From positions 372,001-436,000 of the forward strand of contig NZ_VOHK01000004.1 in the NCBI RefSeq assembly GCF_007859325.1: DNA of 64,000 nt. The letters are read 5' to 3'. The position numbers were made by a program, and so were the translations under genes. The notes under the pieces are model-generated. The model saw only the letters and a list, made by a program, of their open reading frames with translations, was not told the DNA's origin and searched no databases. Below are positions 20,223 through 31,815 of the stretch, one piece after another. The stretch's first letter is position 1; each line of letters opens with the position of its first letter. Source of the DNA: Luteimonas marina. Lineage in GTDB: Bacteria > Pseudomonadota > Gammaproteobacteria > Xanthomonadales > Xanthomonadaceae.

Positions 20223-21377
20223 ATGCTGATTCCCCCGCCCCTCTCGCTGTACGTCCACCTCCCCTGGTGCGTGCGCAAATGCCCCTACTGCGACTTCAAC
20301 TCGCACGAGGCGCGCGGGCCGCTGCCGTTCGACGCCTACGTCGACGCGCTGCTGGCCGACCTCGACCAGGACCTGCCGCTGGCCTGGGGCCGCACGGTCC
20401 ACAGCGTGTTCTTCGGCGGCGGCACGCCGAGCCTGTTCCCGGCCGACGCGATCGACCGCTTCCTGCAGGGCGCCAGCGCGCGCCTGCGCTTCGCACCGGG
20501 GCTGGAGATCACCCTGGAGACCAACCCCGGCACCGCCGAGCACGGCCGCTTCGGGGACTACCGCCGGGCCGGTGTGAACCGCATCAGCTTCGGCATCCAG
20601 AGCTTCGACGACGGCTGCCTGCAGCGGCTCGGACGCATCCACGACAGCGCGCAGGCCGAGGCCGCTGTGAAGCTCGCGCAGGACGCCGGCCTGGACAACC
20701 TCAACCTCGACCTGATGTACGCCCTGCCCGGCCAGACCCTGGCCATGGCCGAGGCCGACGTCGAACGCGCGCTGGCGCTGGCGCCGGCGCACGTCTCGCA
20801 CTACCAGCTCACGCTCGAACCCAATACCGTCTTCGCCGCGCGCCCGCCCCGGGACATCCCCGACGACGACCTGGCCTGGGACATGCAGGAACGCTGCCAG
20901 GCCCTGCTCGCCGACGCCGGCCATGTCCAGTACGAAGTCTCGGCCTATGCCCGCCCGGACCGGCGCTGCGCGCACAACCTCAACTACTGGCGCTTCGGCG
21001 ACTACCTCGGGATCGGCGCGGGCGCGCACGGCAAGCTCACCCTGGGCGGCGAGCAGGCGATCCTGCGCCGCTGGAAGGTGAAGCATCCTGCGGCCTGGCT
21101 CGCCGCCGCCGGCACGCCCGCGGCGATCGGCGGCGACGAGCGCATCGCGCCGGAACAGCGGCCGTTCGAGTTCATGCTCAACGCGCTGCGGCTGGTGGAC
21201 GGTTTCGCCCTGGCCGACTTCGAAGCGCGCTGCGGGCTGCCGGCCTCGACGATCGCGGCGCCGCTGGCGCAGGCGCAGGCGCGCGGATGGCTGCGCCAGG
21301 ACAACGGCAGCATCGTGCCCACCCCGCTCGGCCGCCGCTTCGGCAACGACGTGATCGGGCTGTTCCTGGCCGGCTGA
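20223..21377 (+). CDS. hemW: Radical SAM heme chaperone HemW
   Basis: HemW (formerly HemN-like) binds heme and a 4Fe-4S cluster and passes heme to target proteins; it is not a coproporphyrinogen oxidase. The 384-residue product has the radical-SAM cluster motif CVRKCPYC (CxxxCxxC) close to the N-terminus. It also has the GGGTPS segment, the SAM-binding LETNPGT, and NRISFGIQSFDD. The C-terminal HemN-C domain is present. The CPYC motif lacks the additional Cys found in true HemN (CxxxCxxCxC), supporting the HemW call. It begins 213 bp after rdgB, separated by repeats. Confidence 0.92.
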   Translation: MLIPPPLSLYVHLPWCVRKCPYCDFNSHEARGPLPFDAYVDALLADLDQDLPLAWGRTVHSVFFGGGTPSLFPADAIDRFLQGASARLRFAPGLEITLETNPGTAEHGRFGDYRRAGVNRISFGIQSFDDGCLQRLGRIHDSAQAEAAVKLAQDAGLDNLNLDLMYALPGQTLAMAEADVERALALAPAHVSHYQLTLEPNTVFAARPPRDIPDDDLAWDMQERCQALLADAGHVQYEVSAYARPDRRCAHNLNYWRFGDYLGIGAGAHGKLTLGGEQAILRRWKVKHPAAWLAAAGTPAAIGGDERIAPEQRPFEFMLNALRLVDGFALADFEARCGLPASTIAAPLAQAQARGWLRQDNGSIVPTPLGRRFGNDVIGLFLAG

Positions 21378-21454
21378 CGCCGCTGGCCGCGGAATTGGCC
21401 GATCCGCGCCTGACGTGTAAGTATTGGCCCCGACCTTCTGCCGCAGCCCGCTTG

Positions 21455-23869
21455 ATGCCCGCATCGCCTCCGCCCGTCGAACCCGCGGCACCGAGGTCGC
21501 TCGCCGCCGCCGGCCTGCCGCAGCGCGTGCGCAAGGCGCTGGAAGCGGCGCTGACGCTGGTGACCGAGGACATCGAGCCGCACCTGGGCTCGATGCTCAC
21601 CGAGTTCGAGGAAGAGCTGTTCCGCCTCGCCGACCAGGCCCGCAACCCGGGGGCCGAGTCGGGCTACATGCAGACGCTGCGGATCTTCCGCCTCAACCGC
21701 TCGGACCTGATCCCGCGCTTCATCCTCGAGCTCGAGGCCTCGGTCGCGGGGGTCCGTTCGGCGGCGCGGTCGGCGGCGCCGGTCGCCGACGCCGGCAAGA
21801 TGCAGCCGGCGCAGGGCGGCTTCGGCAAGCTCAGCCTCGTCGACGAGGCGGTGATGGACGAGGGCACCGTGCTGCGCGAGATCGCCAGCCGCCAGGAGGG
21901 CCGGGCCAACCTGGCGCTGCACCTGCTGGGCCAGCGCTTCGGCGTGCTGGCGGCCGCGCCCGCCTTCGATACCGAGCGTCTGCCGCTCGGCCCGCAGGCG
22001 CTGTGCCGCGCGATGCGGGCCGCGGCGCAGGCGCTCGACATCGAGCACGACTCGCGGCTGCTGCTGTACCGCATCTTCGACCGCCACGTGATGGCGAACT
22101 ACTGGCGTGTGCTCGACCGCCTCGACGAGATGCTCGACCGCGAGGGCATCCTGTCCGGGCTGACCTACGTGCCGATGCGGATCCGCCCGTCGGTGCAGCC
22201 ACGGGCGGACGATGCCGGCGGCGAGCAGAGGCGCGGCGGACAGCCCTCCCGGGAAACCGGCGACCCGAATGGCGCCGGCCAATCCGCGGGAGAGCCGTCG
22301 GGGCACGGCGGCCACGGCGGTGGCGCGGGCGGCGGCGGGACGACCGACGCTGGCGCTCCCTCCGGGCGCGCGGTCTTCCAGAGCACGGACCCGCAGCGGC
22401 CGCACACCGGCTGGATGGGCGAACCGGTCGAGGAACTCGACGAGGACGAGGAGGGCGCCACCCAGCAGCTGCAGCACCTGCTCAGCAGCCGCCGCGAACT
22501 GCTCGGCAAGCTGCGTCCCGGGAAGAAGGCCGGGCCGGGCGCACAGATCAGCACCGGGGACGTATTCTCCGCGCTCGGGCACATGCAGATGCAGCCGCTG
22601 TCGACGCCCGGCGCGCCGCAGACGCTGGCCGACGTGAAGCAGACCCTGCTGGCGCAGGCACGCCAGCGCCGCGGCATCCATGCCGAACTCTCGCCGCGCG
22701 ACAACGACACCTTCGAACTGCTGGGCATGCTGTTCGGCAACCTCGAGGAGGAAATCCGCGCAGATGCGCCTGCGGCGGCGCTGGTCAAGCGCCTGCAGGT
22801 GCCCCTGCTGCGCGTGGCCCTGAGCGACAGCGCCTTCTTCGTGCGCAGCCGCCACCCGGCGCGGCAACTGCTGAACACGGTGGCCGAGAGCGCGGCGAAG
22901 TGGCTCGAGGATTCCGACTTCGACCCGCAGTTCCTGGCGCCGCTGCAGAACGCAGTCACCCACGTCATCGAGAAGTACGACGGCGACCTCGAGGTCTTCT
23001 CCGCCTCGAACGAGCAGCTGCAGACCCACCTGCAGGCGCAGGTCCGCAAGTCCGAACTGCTGGAGAAGCGGCACACCGAGGCCGCGCGCGGCAAGGAGAA
23101 GCTGGAAGTCGCCAAGCTGCGCGCCGCGGAGGTGATGGCCGACGTGATCGGCGACCGCCGCCTGCCGCGCTTCTCGCGCGCGCTGCTCAACCAGGCCTGG
23201 GCCGACGTGCTGACCCTGGCCCTGCTGCGCCAGGGCGAGGATTCCGAGGCCTGGCGGAAGCAGCTGGACGCCACCCGCCGCATCGTCGAGGCCTGTACCC
23301 GCGACGACGCGCCGCGCGACCCGGAGCTGATCGCGCACATCGAGGGCTCGCTGGCCCAGGTCGGCTACCACGGCGAGGAAGCCAGCGTCATCGCCCAGCG
23401 GCTCACCAGCAGCCGCCCGGACGAGGAGGAAGGCGACTCCGCCTCGCGCACCGAACTGGCGATGAAGCTCAAGGCGCGCACGCGGCTGGGCGAGGACGCC
23501 GACAAGCACAAGCCCAAGCTGCCGCCGCGCACGCCCGAGGAACAGGCGCGCTACGAACAGCTCAAGGTGCTGCCGTTCGGCACCTGGATCGAGTTCATCA
23601 CCAACCAGCAGGGCGACGTGGTCCGCCGCCGCCTGTCGTGGTTCAGCCCGATCACCGACAACGCGCTGTTCGTCAACCAGCGCGGCCAGCGCGTGGGCGA
23701 ACAGTCGCTCGACAGCGTCGCGCGGATGCTCGCGTCCGGGCAGGCGCGCATCGTCACCGCGGACCGCGCGCGCCTGGTCGACCGCGCCTGGCAGGCCGCG
23801 GTGCACGCGCTGCGCAGCTTCGCCGGCCTCGGCGACAAGGAAGCGGCGGACTCGGAGGCGCCGGCATGA
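21455..23869 (+). CDS. DUF1631 family protein
   Basis: This 804-residue soluble, largely helical protein is of a family named only as DUF1631, found in gammaproteobacteria such as Pseudomonas and Xanthomonas. Visible parts are an N-terminal acidic helical segment (VTEDIEPHLGSMLTEFEEELF), a Gly/Ser/Pro-rich low-complexity stretch about residues 255-305, the EDEEGATQQLQHLLSSRREL segment, long helices and a basic C-terminal region (LPFGTWIEFITNQQGDVVRR) that looks like a PilZ-like beta strand set. The frame extends back to 20267 antisense to nothing useful; ATG at 21455 begins the recognisable protein. Its stop overlaps the start of a PilZ gene, suggesting a joint role in c-di-GMP signalling; this is inference. 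Confidence 0.8.
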   Translation: MPASPPPVEPAAPRSLAAAGLPQRVRKALEAALTLVTEDIEPHLGSMLTEFEEELFRLADQARNPGAESGYMQTLRIFRLNRSDLIPRFILELEASVAGVRSAARSAAPVADAGKMQPAQGGFGKLSLVDEAVMDEGTVLREIASRQEGRANLALHLLGQRFGVLAAAPAFDTERLPLGPQALCRAMRAAAQALDIEHDSRLLLYRIFDRHVMANYWRVLDRLDEMLDREGILSGLTYVPMRIRPSVQPRADDAGGEQRRGGQPSRETGDPNGAGQSAGEPSGHGGHGGGAGGGGTTDAGAPSGRAVFQSTDPQRPHTGWMGEPVEELDEDEEGATQQLQHLLSSRRELLGKLRPGKKAGPGAQISTGDVFSALGHMQMQPLSTPGAPQTLADVKQTLLAQARQRRGIHAELSPRDNDTFELLGMLFGNLEEEIRADAPAAALVKRLQVPLLRVALSDSAFFVRSRHPARQLLNTVAESAAKWLEDSDFDPQFLAPLQNAVTHVIEKYDGDLEVFSASNEQLQTHLQAQVRKSELLEKRHTEAARGKEKLEVAKLRAAEVMADVIGDRRLPRFSRALLNQAWADVLTLALLRQGEDSEAWRKQLDATRRIVEACTRDDAPRDPELIAHIEGSLAQVGYHGEEASVIAQRLTSSRPDEEEGDSASRTELAMKLKARTRLGEDADKHKPKLPPRTPEEQARYEQLKVLPFGTWIEFITNQQGDVVRRRLSWFSPITDNALFVNQRGQRVGEQSLDSVARMLASGQARIVTADRARLVDRAWQAAVHALRSFAGLGDKEAADSEAPA

Positions 23870-24213
23870 TGCACGAGTTCCGGCGCGCCAAGCGGCGCAA
23901 GGCCTCCGACACCATCCTCGTGAACGACGCGATGACCGAGCACGTCATCGGCCGCATCGGCAACCTGTCCGAGACCGGCCTGCTGCTGATCGCGAGCGAG
24001 CCGCTGACCGACGACGCGCTCTACCAGCTGCGCTTCGTCCTGCCCGACGGCGGCGGCATGCAGACGATCGACGTCGGCGCACACCTGCTGTGGATGGACC
24101 GCGCCAGCGCGCCGGCGCAGGTGTGGGCCGGGTTCCGCTTCATCGCGGTGGCCGAGGCGCAGTCGAAGCGGTTGCGTTCATGGGTGGAAGCGCCGGGCAG
24201 CCATTACGAGTGA
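23866..24213 (+). CDS. PilZ domain protein (c-di-GMP receptor candidate)
   Basis: The 115-residue product is a single PilZ domain. It has the two binding signatures: an N-terminal RxxxR (RRAKRR, residues about 6-11) and the NLSETG form of the (D/N)xSxxG motif, so c-di-GMP binding is plausible. The C-terminal strand (QVWAGFRFIAV) matches the family. Two adjacent ATG codons (23866 and 23869) can serve as start; the first overlaps the DUF1631 stop as ATGA. Translational coupling to a DUF1631 protein suggests the two act together, but the target is unknown. Confidence 0.85.
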   Translation: MMHEFRRAKRRKASDTILVNDAMTEHVIGRIGNLSETGLLLIASEPLTDDALYQLRFVLPDGGGMQTIDVGAHLLWMDRASAPAQVWAGFRFIAVAEAQSKRLRSWVEAPGSHYE

Positions 24214-24226
24214 GGCGCCCCGGCCC

Positions 24227-24252
24227 GTCATCCCTGCAAAAGCGGGGATGAC
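24227..24252. repeat. Shortened family C palindrome
   Basis: GTCATCCCTGC and GCGGGGATGAC are joined by AAAA, just past the PilZ gene. It could act as a hairpin terminator for the DUF1631-PilZ pair, though there is no T-run. Confidence 0.6.
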
Positions 24253-24373
24253 GGCTCTTCCCGGAATCTCGCAAGGGGACGAAGCCCACGGGCTGCCCCA
24301 TGCACGCGACCCGTCTGCATCCCCCGCCCCCTTGCGGCAGAATGACGGCACGTTTTCCCGCGGAATCCGCACC

Positions 24374-25705
24374 ATGTCCACCGCTGCCGCCCCCCTCTAC
24401 GCCGACCACCTCGCCACCCTGCAGGCCCGCACCGCGACCGCGCTCGAGCGCGTGGGCTTCGACCATCTCGTCGTCCCCAGCGGCACCGCGCACTACCAGG
24501 TCTTCGACGATCGCGACTATCCCTACGCGGTCAACCCGCAGTTCAAGCACTGGGCGCCGCTGACCCGCAATCCCGGCAGCTGGCTGGTCGTCACCCCCGG
24601 CGCGAAGCCGAAGCTGGTCTACCTGCAGCCGCGCGACTACTGGCACGTGGTGCCGCAGGCGCCAGAAGGTTATTGGGTCGAGCACTTCGACATCGTCGTG
24701 ATCCGCAAGCCGGAAGAGGCGATGCAGCACCTGCCGAAGAACGCCTCGCGCTGCGCGATCCTCGGCGAGCCGGAGAGCGCGCTCGGCAAGTACGCGGCGT
24801 TCAAGCCCAACAACCCGCAGCCGGTGCTCGACCATCTTGACTACCACCGCGCGTACAAGACCCCGTACGAGGTCGAGATGCTGCGCGAGGCCACCCGCCG
24901 CGGCGTGCGCGCGCACAGGGCCGCCGAGCGCGCCTTCCGCGCCGGCGCCAGCGAGTTCGGCATCCACCTCGCCTACTGCCAGGCCGCGGGACAGGACGCG
25001 AACGACCTGCCCTACGCCAACATCGTCGCCCTGAACGAGCACGGCGCGGTACTGCACTACACCGACTTCGACCGCCTGCCGCCGAAACCGGCGCGCAGCT
25101 TCCTGCTCGACGCCGGCGCCAGCCACGGCGGCTACGCCTGCGATATCACCCGCACCCACGCCCTGGACACCGCCGGCGAGTTCCAGGCGCTGGTGGACGC
25201 GGTCGACGCCGCGCAGCAGAAGATGTGCGCGCAGGTCCGCGACGGCTTCGATTACAAGCAGTTGCACCTGGACGCGCACCTCGCGCTGGCGGGCATCCTG
25301 AAGGATTTCGGCATCGTCACGGTATCGCCGGAGGAAGCGCTGGCGACCGGCGTGAGCAGCGCCTTCTTCCCGCACGGCATCGGCCACGGCCTCGGCCTGC
25401 AGGTGCACGACGTCGCCGGCTTCGCCGCCTCCGAGCGCGGCGGCACGATCGACAAACCCGACGGCCACCCCTACCTGCGCTTGACCCGCGTGCTGGAGCC
25501 GGGCTTCGTGGTCACGATCGAGCCGGGCCTGTACTTCATCGACATGCTGCTCGAAGACCTCAGGGCCGCGGGGCGCGGCGGCAGCGTGGACTGGGACCGC
25601 GTGGAGGCCTTCCGCCCCTACGGCGGCATCCGCATCGAGGACAACGTGGTCTGCACCGGGGGCGAGCCGGTCAACCTGACTCGCGAGGCGTTCGCAGCCG
25701 GCTGA
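24374..25705 (+). CDS. pepQ: Xaa-Pro dipeptidase PepQ
   Basis: PepQ (M24B family, a 'pita-bread' metalloenzyme) splits dipeptides with C-terminal proline. The 443-residue product has the same length as the E. coli enzyme. The metal ligands are visible: Asp residues in LLDAGASHGGYACDITRTHA, His in GIGHGLGLQVHD, Glu in TIEPGLYF and Glu in GGIRIEDNVV. The N-terminal creatinase-like domain carries FKHWAPLTRNPGSWLVV. ATG at 24374 is selected by homology over the open frame start at 24248. It is monocistronic. Confidence 0.95.
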   Translation: MSTAAAPLYADHLATLQARTATALERVGFDHLVVPSGTAHYQVFDDRDYPYAVNPQFKHWAPLTRNPGSWLVVTPGAKPKLVYLQPRDYWHVVPQAPEGYWVEHFDIVVIRKPEEAMQHLPKNASRCAILGEPESALGKYAAFKPNNPQPVLDHLDYHRAYKTPYEVEMLREATRRGVRAHRAAERAFRAGASEFGIHLAYCQAAGQDANDLPYANIVALNEHGAVLHYTDFDRLPPKPARSFLLDAGASHGGYACDITRTHALDTAGEFQALVDAVDAAQQKMCAQVRDGFDYKQLHLDAHLALAGILKDFGIVTVSPEEALATGVSSAFFPHGIGHGLGLQVHDVAGFAASERGGTIDKPDGHPYLRLTRVLEPGFVVTIEPGLYFIDMLLEDLRAAGRGGSVDWDRVEAFRPYGGIRIEDNVVCTGGEPVNLTREAFAAG

Positions 25706-25752
25706 CGCGCGGTTTCCGCGACGTGGCCCGGCGCCACGGGCCGCCCGGCGCC

Positions 25753-25826
25753 GTCATCCCCGCGAACGCGGGGATCCCGCGTCTTCACGCAAAAGCCGAA
25801 TGGATCCCCGCGTTCGCGGGGACGAC
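25753..25826. repeat. Dispersed inverted repeat, family C variant
   Basis: Arms GTCATCCCCGCGAACGCGGG and CCCGCGTTCGCGGGGACGAC, with compensating changes from the main family C sequence (AACG for AAAG) that keep the stem paired. Confidence 0.8.
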
Positions 25827-25996
25827 GGCTTGTCCTTCCATGCCGCAGCGGCCTGTCGATCCGCGCAGTTTCCGTACTGCAACATCGCCGTTCGCGAAAA
25901 TCGGTGAGAATCGGGCTACCGGCCGGGCCGGCCGTCACGCCGCGCCATCGTCCGGATCCTGTTCCATTTCAGGCTCCACTTCTTCGGGGAGGCTTC

Positions 25997-28405
<2,409 letters not shown>

Positions 28406-28429
28406 CGCGCATTGCGGCTGCTTCGCAAG

Positions 28430-28458
28430 AAAAAGGCGGCCGCTTGGCCGCCTTTTTC
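28430..28458. terminator. Bidirectional intrinsic terminator
   Basis: AAAAAGGCGGCC-GCTT-GGCCGCCTTTTT is a perfect stem with A- and T-runs on both sides. It can end hppA transcription (+) and that of the exported-protein gene at 28480-29142 (-). Confidence 0.9.
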
Positions 28459-28479
28459 GTGGAGGTCGGCGGCGCGCCC

Positions 28480-29142
28480 TCAGTCCCGCCCGAACCGCCC
28501 CGCCGCCATCCCGAACCACGGCGTGCACAGCACCCGCTGGCGCGCAATCGCGCCAGCGCCGGCCTGCCAGACTTCGCCTGCGTCCGTCGCCTCGGGCGAG
28601 AAGAAGTCCACGTCGTCGAACGCCGCCACGCCCAGGCACCAGCGCACGCGCCTGGGCGGCGCCGAGGCCGGGATCGAAAACCCGAACTCGCCCTCGATCG
28701 ACGCGCCCGGTTCCAGCTTCAGCGCCAGCGGCGTCGGCGGCAGCGTCGGCCCGGTCGGCGCATCCGCCTGCGGTGGCGCGACATGCCGCAGCACCACGTC
28801 GCCACCGCCCGTCTCCTCGAACGTCGGCACGCCGATCGCGCCCGGCGCCTGCCGTTTCGTCAGCACCGCATGGCGGTTGCCGCGGTCGAACACCGCCAAC
28901 GGCGCAGCACCATCGTTGCGCAGGCGGTAGCGCACCTGCACGGTGTCGCCCGACGGCGCCGAGAAGTCGACGTCTAGGCGCAGACCTTCGCCCTCGACAT
29001 GCGTGGACGCGGGGTTGGATTCGCTCATGGATTCGACCTGTGCTGCGGATTGATCGTACGGCATTCCATCATGGGCGCCGGCCTGCACGGCTGCCAGCGC
29101 AAGCAACAGGGCACCGTAGCGGCAAACCGGAATCATCGTCAT
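28480..29142 (-). CDS. Predicted exported hypothetical protein
   Basis: No family is recognised. The 220-residue product has a clear signal peptide (ALLLALAAVQAGAHD, cleavage near residue 23), then a beta-rich domain with segments such as DTVQVRYRLRNDGAAPLAVF and LEPGASIEGEFGFSIP that look like an immunoglobulin-like fold. It has two Cys (about residues 168 and 205) that could pair in the periplasm. Start codon ATG at 29142; an ATG two codons in is an alternative. It is convergent with hppA across a shared terminator and is preceded by the terminator of the RTX gene, so it is its own transcription unit. Confidence 0.75.
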   Translation of the reverse strand: MTMIPVCRYGALLLALAAVQAGAHDGMPYDQSAAQVESMSESNPASTHVEGEGLRLDVDFSAPSGDTVQVRYRLRNDGAAPLAVFDRGNRHAVLTKRQAPGAIGVPTFEETGGGDVVLRHVAPPQADAPTGPTLPPTPLALKLEPGASIEGEFGFSIPASAPPRRVRWCLGVAAFDDVDFFSPEATDAGEVWQAGAGAIARQRVLCTPWFGMAAGRFGRD

Positions 29143-29171
29143 CGCCGCCTCATCGCGCGTTCGCCGGGTGG

Positions 29172-29211
29172 AAAAAAGACGGGCAGCCCGCGTTGCGCGC
29201 GGACTGCCCGC
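29172..29211 (-). terminator. Intrinsic terminator of the RTX/M91 gene
   Basis: The minus strand reads CGGGCAGTCCGCG...CGCGGGCTGCCCG followed by TCTTTTTTCC, 40-80 nt beyond the stop codon at 29254. Confidence 0.85.
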
Positions 29212-29253
29212 CCCTCCTTCCGTGGAGGACGTGATCGCGGCTCCCTGCCGCGA

Positions 29254-30840
29254 TCACAACCTGTAGCTGGGACGATCCGGCAGGCCCAGTTCGCCGCGCA
29301 GGCCGTTCTCGGTCAGGTGGTCGGGATTGGCCGTGGTGGGCGGCGTGGAGGGATCGCCGTCGAAATCGTAGGCGGGCGCCGTGGTCTCCAGCCCCACCGC
29401 CTGGCGCTCGGAGTTGGAGATGCCGCGATCGGCCACGTCCGGGCCGCTGTAGTTGCCCGGCTGCAGCGTGCCGTTGCTGAAGTTGTAGGCGTGCGACATC
29501 TCGTGGTACAGCACCACGACCGGCGCCGGGAAGGCGTCCATGTGGAACGACGGGTTGTAGCGGATGTCGGTCTCCACGCCGCGACCGGCGACGCCGTTGG
29601 TGATCTGCACGTCGGCCCAGGTGGCGCCGTCCTCGGCCGGCATGGCGAAGCCGTTCTGCTCGTTCGACAGTTCCTTGATCGTCACGCGATTGCCCTTGGT
29701 CGCGGCGGTGTTGTCGAACTCGGCCAGCATCTGCTGCCCGTTCGGCGAGCTGCGCAGGAACTCGATGTCGGCCTGCACGCGCTGCACGAAGGCGTCCGAG
29801 CCCTCCACGGTCACCGTGCTGCCGACGGCGCTGTCGATCTCGACGTTGACCACGGTCGGGCGCGCGCCGGTGGCGGCGTTGATCAGGTCGGTCGCCTCGG
29901 CGTAGACGGTGGTCTGGTCGCCGGCACCCTCGATGGTGTCGTTGCCGGCGCCGGCGTAGAGGCTGCTGGCGCCGCTGGCGGCGTGGAGGATGTCGTCGCC
30001 GAGGCCGCCGGAGACCATGTCGCCGGTGCCGCGGCTGCGGATCGTGTCGTTGCCGGCGCCACCCTCGAGGTAGTTGCGGCCGGCGCCGCCGTCGATGCTG
30101 TCGTTGCCGTCGCCGCCGTAGATCACATCGACGCCGCTGCCGCCCTGGATGATGTCGTCGCCGCTGCCGCCGAAGACGTCGTTGCGCCCGGTGGCGGCGG
30201 ACAGGTCGACGCTGTCGTTGCCGTCGCCGGCGTCGATGCGGTTGTCGCCGCTGCCGGCGATGTCGAGCTTGTCGTCGCCCTCGCCGGTGTCGGCGACGAT
30301 GTTGACGGTGACGTTGGACGCGACTTCGATCACGTCGTCGCCGGCGCCGGTGCGGATGGTGAGTTCCTGGCCGTCGGCCACGCGCACGGCGTAGGACTGG
30401 CCGTTGACGGTGACGTCGAGGGTGCCGTCGTCGCGCTGGCTGACGCCGACCCGGTCGTTGTCCCCGCCCGTGGTGAGCACGAGCTGGTCGGAGCTGACGT
30501 AGGTCTGGCCGAAACCGGCTTCGGCGATCGTGCGTTCGCGGGCGATCGTGACCGTGCCGTCGCCGTGCAGCGGGTCGACCTGGATGTCCTTGCCGTCCGG
30601 GGTCTGCCCCGTGGTGCGGCCGGCAGGGTTGCTCTGGTTGCCGTCGATCTCGGTCGCGCCCAGCCGGGGCAGGAGCGAGAGCAGCGGCGACTCCTCGACC
30701 GAGGCCGGGTCGACCGGGTTGCGGTCGAGCTCGGAGGACGAGGACAGGCGGTTGGCGTCGACGGCGGGATCTTCCCAGTAGCCGTCGGTCCGCGGCAGCG
30801 TGGCATCGGCAATCGAGCTGGTATCGGTCTGGATCGACAT
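29254..30840 (-). CDS. RTX-repeat protein with C-terminal M91-type zinc metallopeptidase domain
   Basis: The 528-residue product has no signal peptide. Residues about 165-310 contain many acidic glycine nonapeptides of the GGxGxDxxx kind (GGSGDDIIQ, GGDGNDSID, GGAGNDTIR, GAGNDTIEG), which bind calcium. Residues 446-450 are HEMSH, and 478-483 read ERQAVG, the HExxH plus downstream Glu pattern of peptidase family M91 (NleD/effector-type metalloproteases). The N-terminal 120 residues match nothing recognised. The usual order (enzyme first, RTX last) is reversed. No type I secretion genes lie nearby, so the export route is unknown. Start ATG at 30840; the gene is monocistronic with its own terminator. 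It is probably a secreted protease or effector-like toxin. Confidence 0.8.
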   Translation of the reverse strand: MSIQTDTSSIADATLPRTDGYWEDPAVDANRLSSSSELDRNPVDPASVEESPLLSLLPRLGATEIDGNQSNPAGRTTGQTPDGKDIQVDPLHGDGTVTIARERTIAEAGFGQTYVSSDQLVLTTGGDNDRVGVSQRDDGTLDVTVNGQSYAVRVADGQELTIRTGAGDDVIEVASNVTVNIVADTGEGDDKLDIAGSGDNRIDAGDGNDSVDLSAATGRNDVFGGSGDDIIQGGSGVDVIYGGDGNDSIDGGAGRNYLEGGAGNDTIRSRGTGDMVSGGLGDDILHAASGASSLYAGAGNDTIEGAGDQTTVYAEATDLINAATGARPTVVNVEIDSAVGSTVTVEGSDAFVQRVQADIEFLRSSPNGQQMLAEFDNTAATKGNRVTIKELSNEQNGFAMPAEDGATWADVQITNGVAGRGVETDIRYNPSFHMDAFPAPVVVLYHEMSHAYNFSNGTLQPGNYSGPDVADRGISNSERQAVGLETTAPAYDFDGDPSTPPTTANPDHLTENGLRGELGLPDRPSYRL

Positions 30841-31052
30841 CGTGGGCGTCTCGGTGGAAAGGATGACGGGAACCTGTATACGCCTGCGTATGGATACCCG
30901 CCCAGCTGGGGCGTACCCTGCCTCGGGGGAACCCTAGGTCGCTCCCGAGGTAGCCGGGACCGGAATTTCCGCACTGCAGCAAGCGGTCGCGTAAAATGCG
31001 GCCCATTCGACAACGAGCGGGTCCGCACCCGCGCCAACGGAGCAGCCGCCAC

Positions 31053-31601
31053 ATGGGTCTCGACCACGTCCCGACCGGGAAGAATCCCCCCGACGAAATC
31101 AACGTCATCATCGAGATCCCGAAGGACGCCGAGCCGGTCAAGTACGAGGTCGACAAGGAGAGCGGCGCGATCTTCGTCGATCGCGTACTGTCCACGCCGA
31201 TGCGCTACCCCTGCAACTACGGCTACGTGCCCAATACCCTGTGCGGCGACGGCGACCCGGCCGACGTGCTGGTGGTGCTGCCGCTGCCGCTGGTGCCCGG
31301 CTCGGTGATCCGCTGCCGCCCGGTGGGCGTGCTGAAGATGACCGACGAGGCCGGCAGCGACGAGAAGCTGCTCGCCGTGCCGGTGAGCAAGGTGTTCCAG
31401 GGCTATGCCCACGTCGAGAACATCGACCAGGTGAGCTCGCACTGGCTCGAGCGCATCGGCCACTTCTTCGAGCACTACAAGGACCTGGAGAAGGGCAAGT
31501 GGGTCAAGCTCGACGGCTGGGGCGGCGTCGAGGAGGCGAAGAAGATCCTGGTCTACGCGATGCAGCGCCACAGCGCGCAGAAGGGCAAGGCGAAGCCCTG
31601 A
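31053..31601 (+). CDS. ppa: Inorganic pyrophosphatase (soluble, family I)
   Basis: Ppa hydrolyses pyrophosphate in the cytosol and drives biosynthetic reactions forward. The 182-residue product has the family start with [17 protein letters not shown], the [11 protein letters not shown] segment and the magnesium-binding signature DGDPADVLV, plus the C-terminal [22 protein letters not shown] at 31053 has GGAG about 10 nt upstream; the frame is open from 30996. A TAAAAT at 30992-30997 is a plausible -10 box. The genome thus has both a soluble and a membrane pyrophosphatase (hppA) within 6 kb. Confidence 0.96.
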   Translation: MGLDHVPTGKNPPDEINVIIEIPKDAEPVKYEVDKESGAIFVDRVLSTPMRYPCNYGYVPNTLCGDGDPADVLVVLPLPLVPGSVIRCRPVGVLKMTDEAGSDEKLLAVPVSKVFQGYAHVENIDQVSSHWLERIGHFFEHYKDLEKGKWVKLDGWGGVEEAKKILVYAMQRHSAQKGKAKP

Positions 31602-31647
31602 GCGACGGCGTCAGCCGTCGCCGCGAGGGTCGCCAACAAAAAAAGCA

Positions 31648-31734
31648 ATGTCATTCCGAGCGCAGCGAGGAATCTGCTTCCGGCCAGCATCAGTGGCGGC
31701 AAAAGCAGATTCCTCGCTGCGCTCGGAATGACAT
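31648..31734. repeat. Dispersed inverted repeat, family B
   Basis: Nearly perfect arms of about 30 nt, each with ATGTCATTCCGAGCGCAGCG or its inverse, between the converging ppa and prc genes. Confidence 0.85.
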
Positions 31735-31815
31735 TTTGCTGGGCGTCCTGCCGCCCTTGGCACAGCCCGGCACGTTTCCCGCAGCCGGCCCCGACCGGGG
31801 CCGGTCACCACCGCG

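Noticed and set aside
21002-23806. A 934-codon minus-strand frame
   Set aside because: Antisense shadow of hemW and the DUF1631 gene, with His/Arg/Gln/Ala-rich sequence and no motifs.
29150-31195. A 681-codon minus-strand frame covering the RTX gene
   Set aside because: Same strand as the RTX gene but in a different frame; the RTX frame has the calcium repeats and HExxH, this one is Arg/Gly low complexity.
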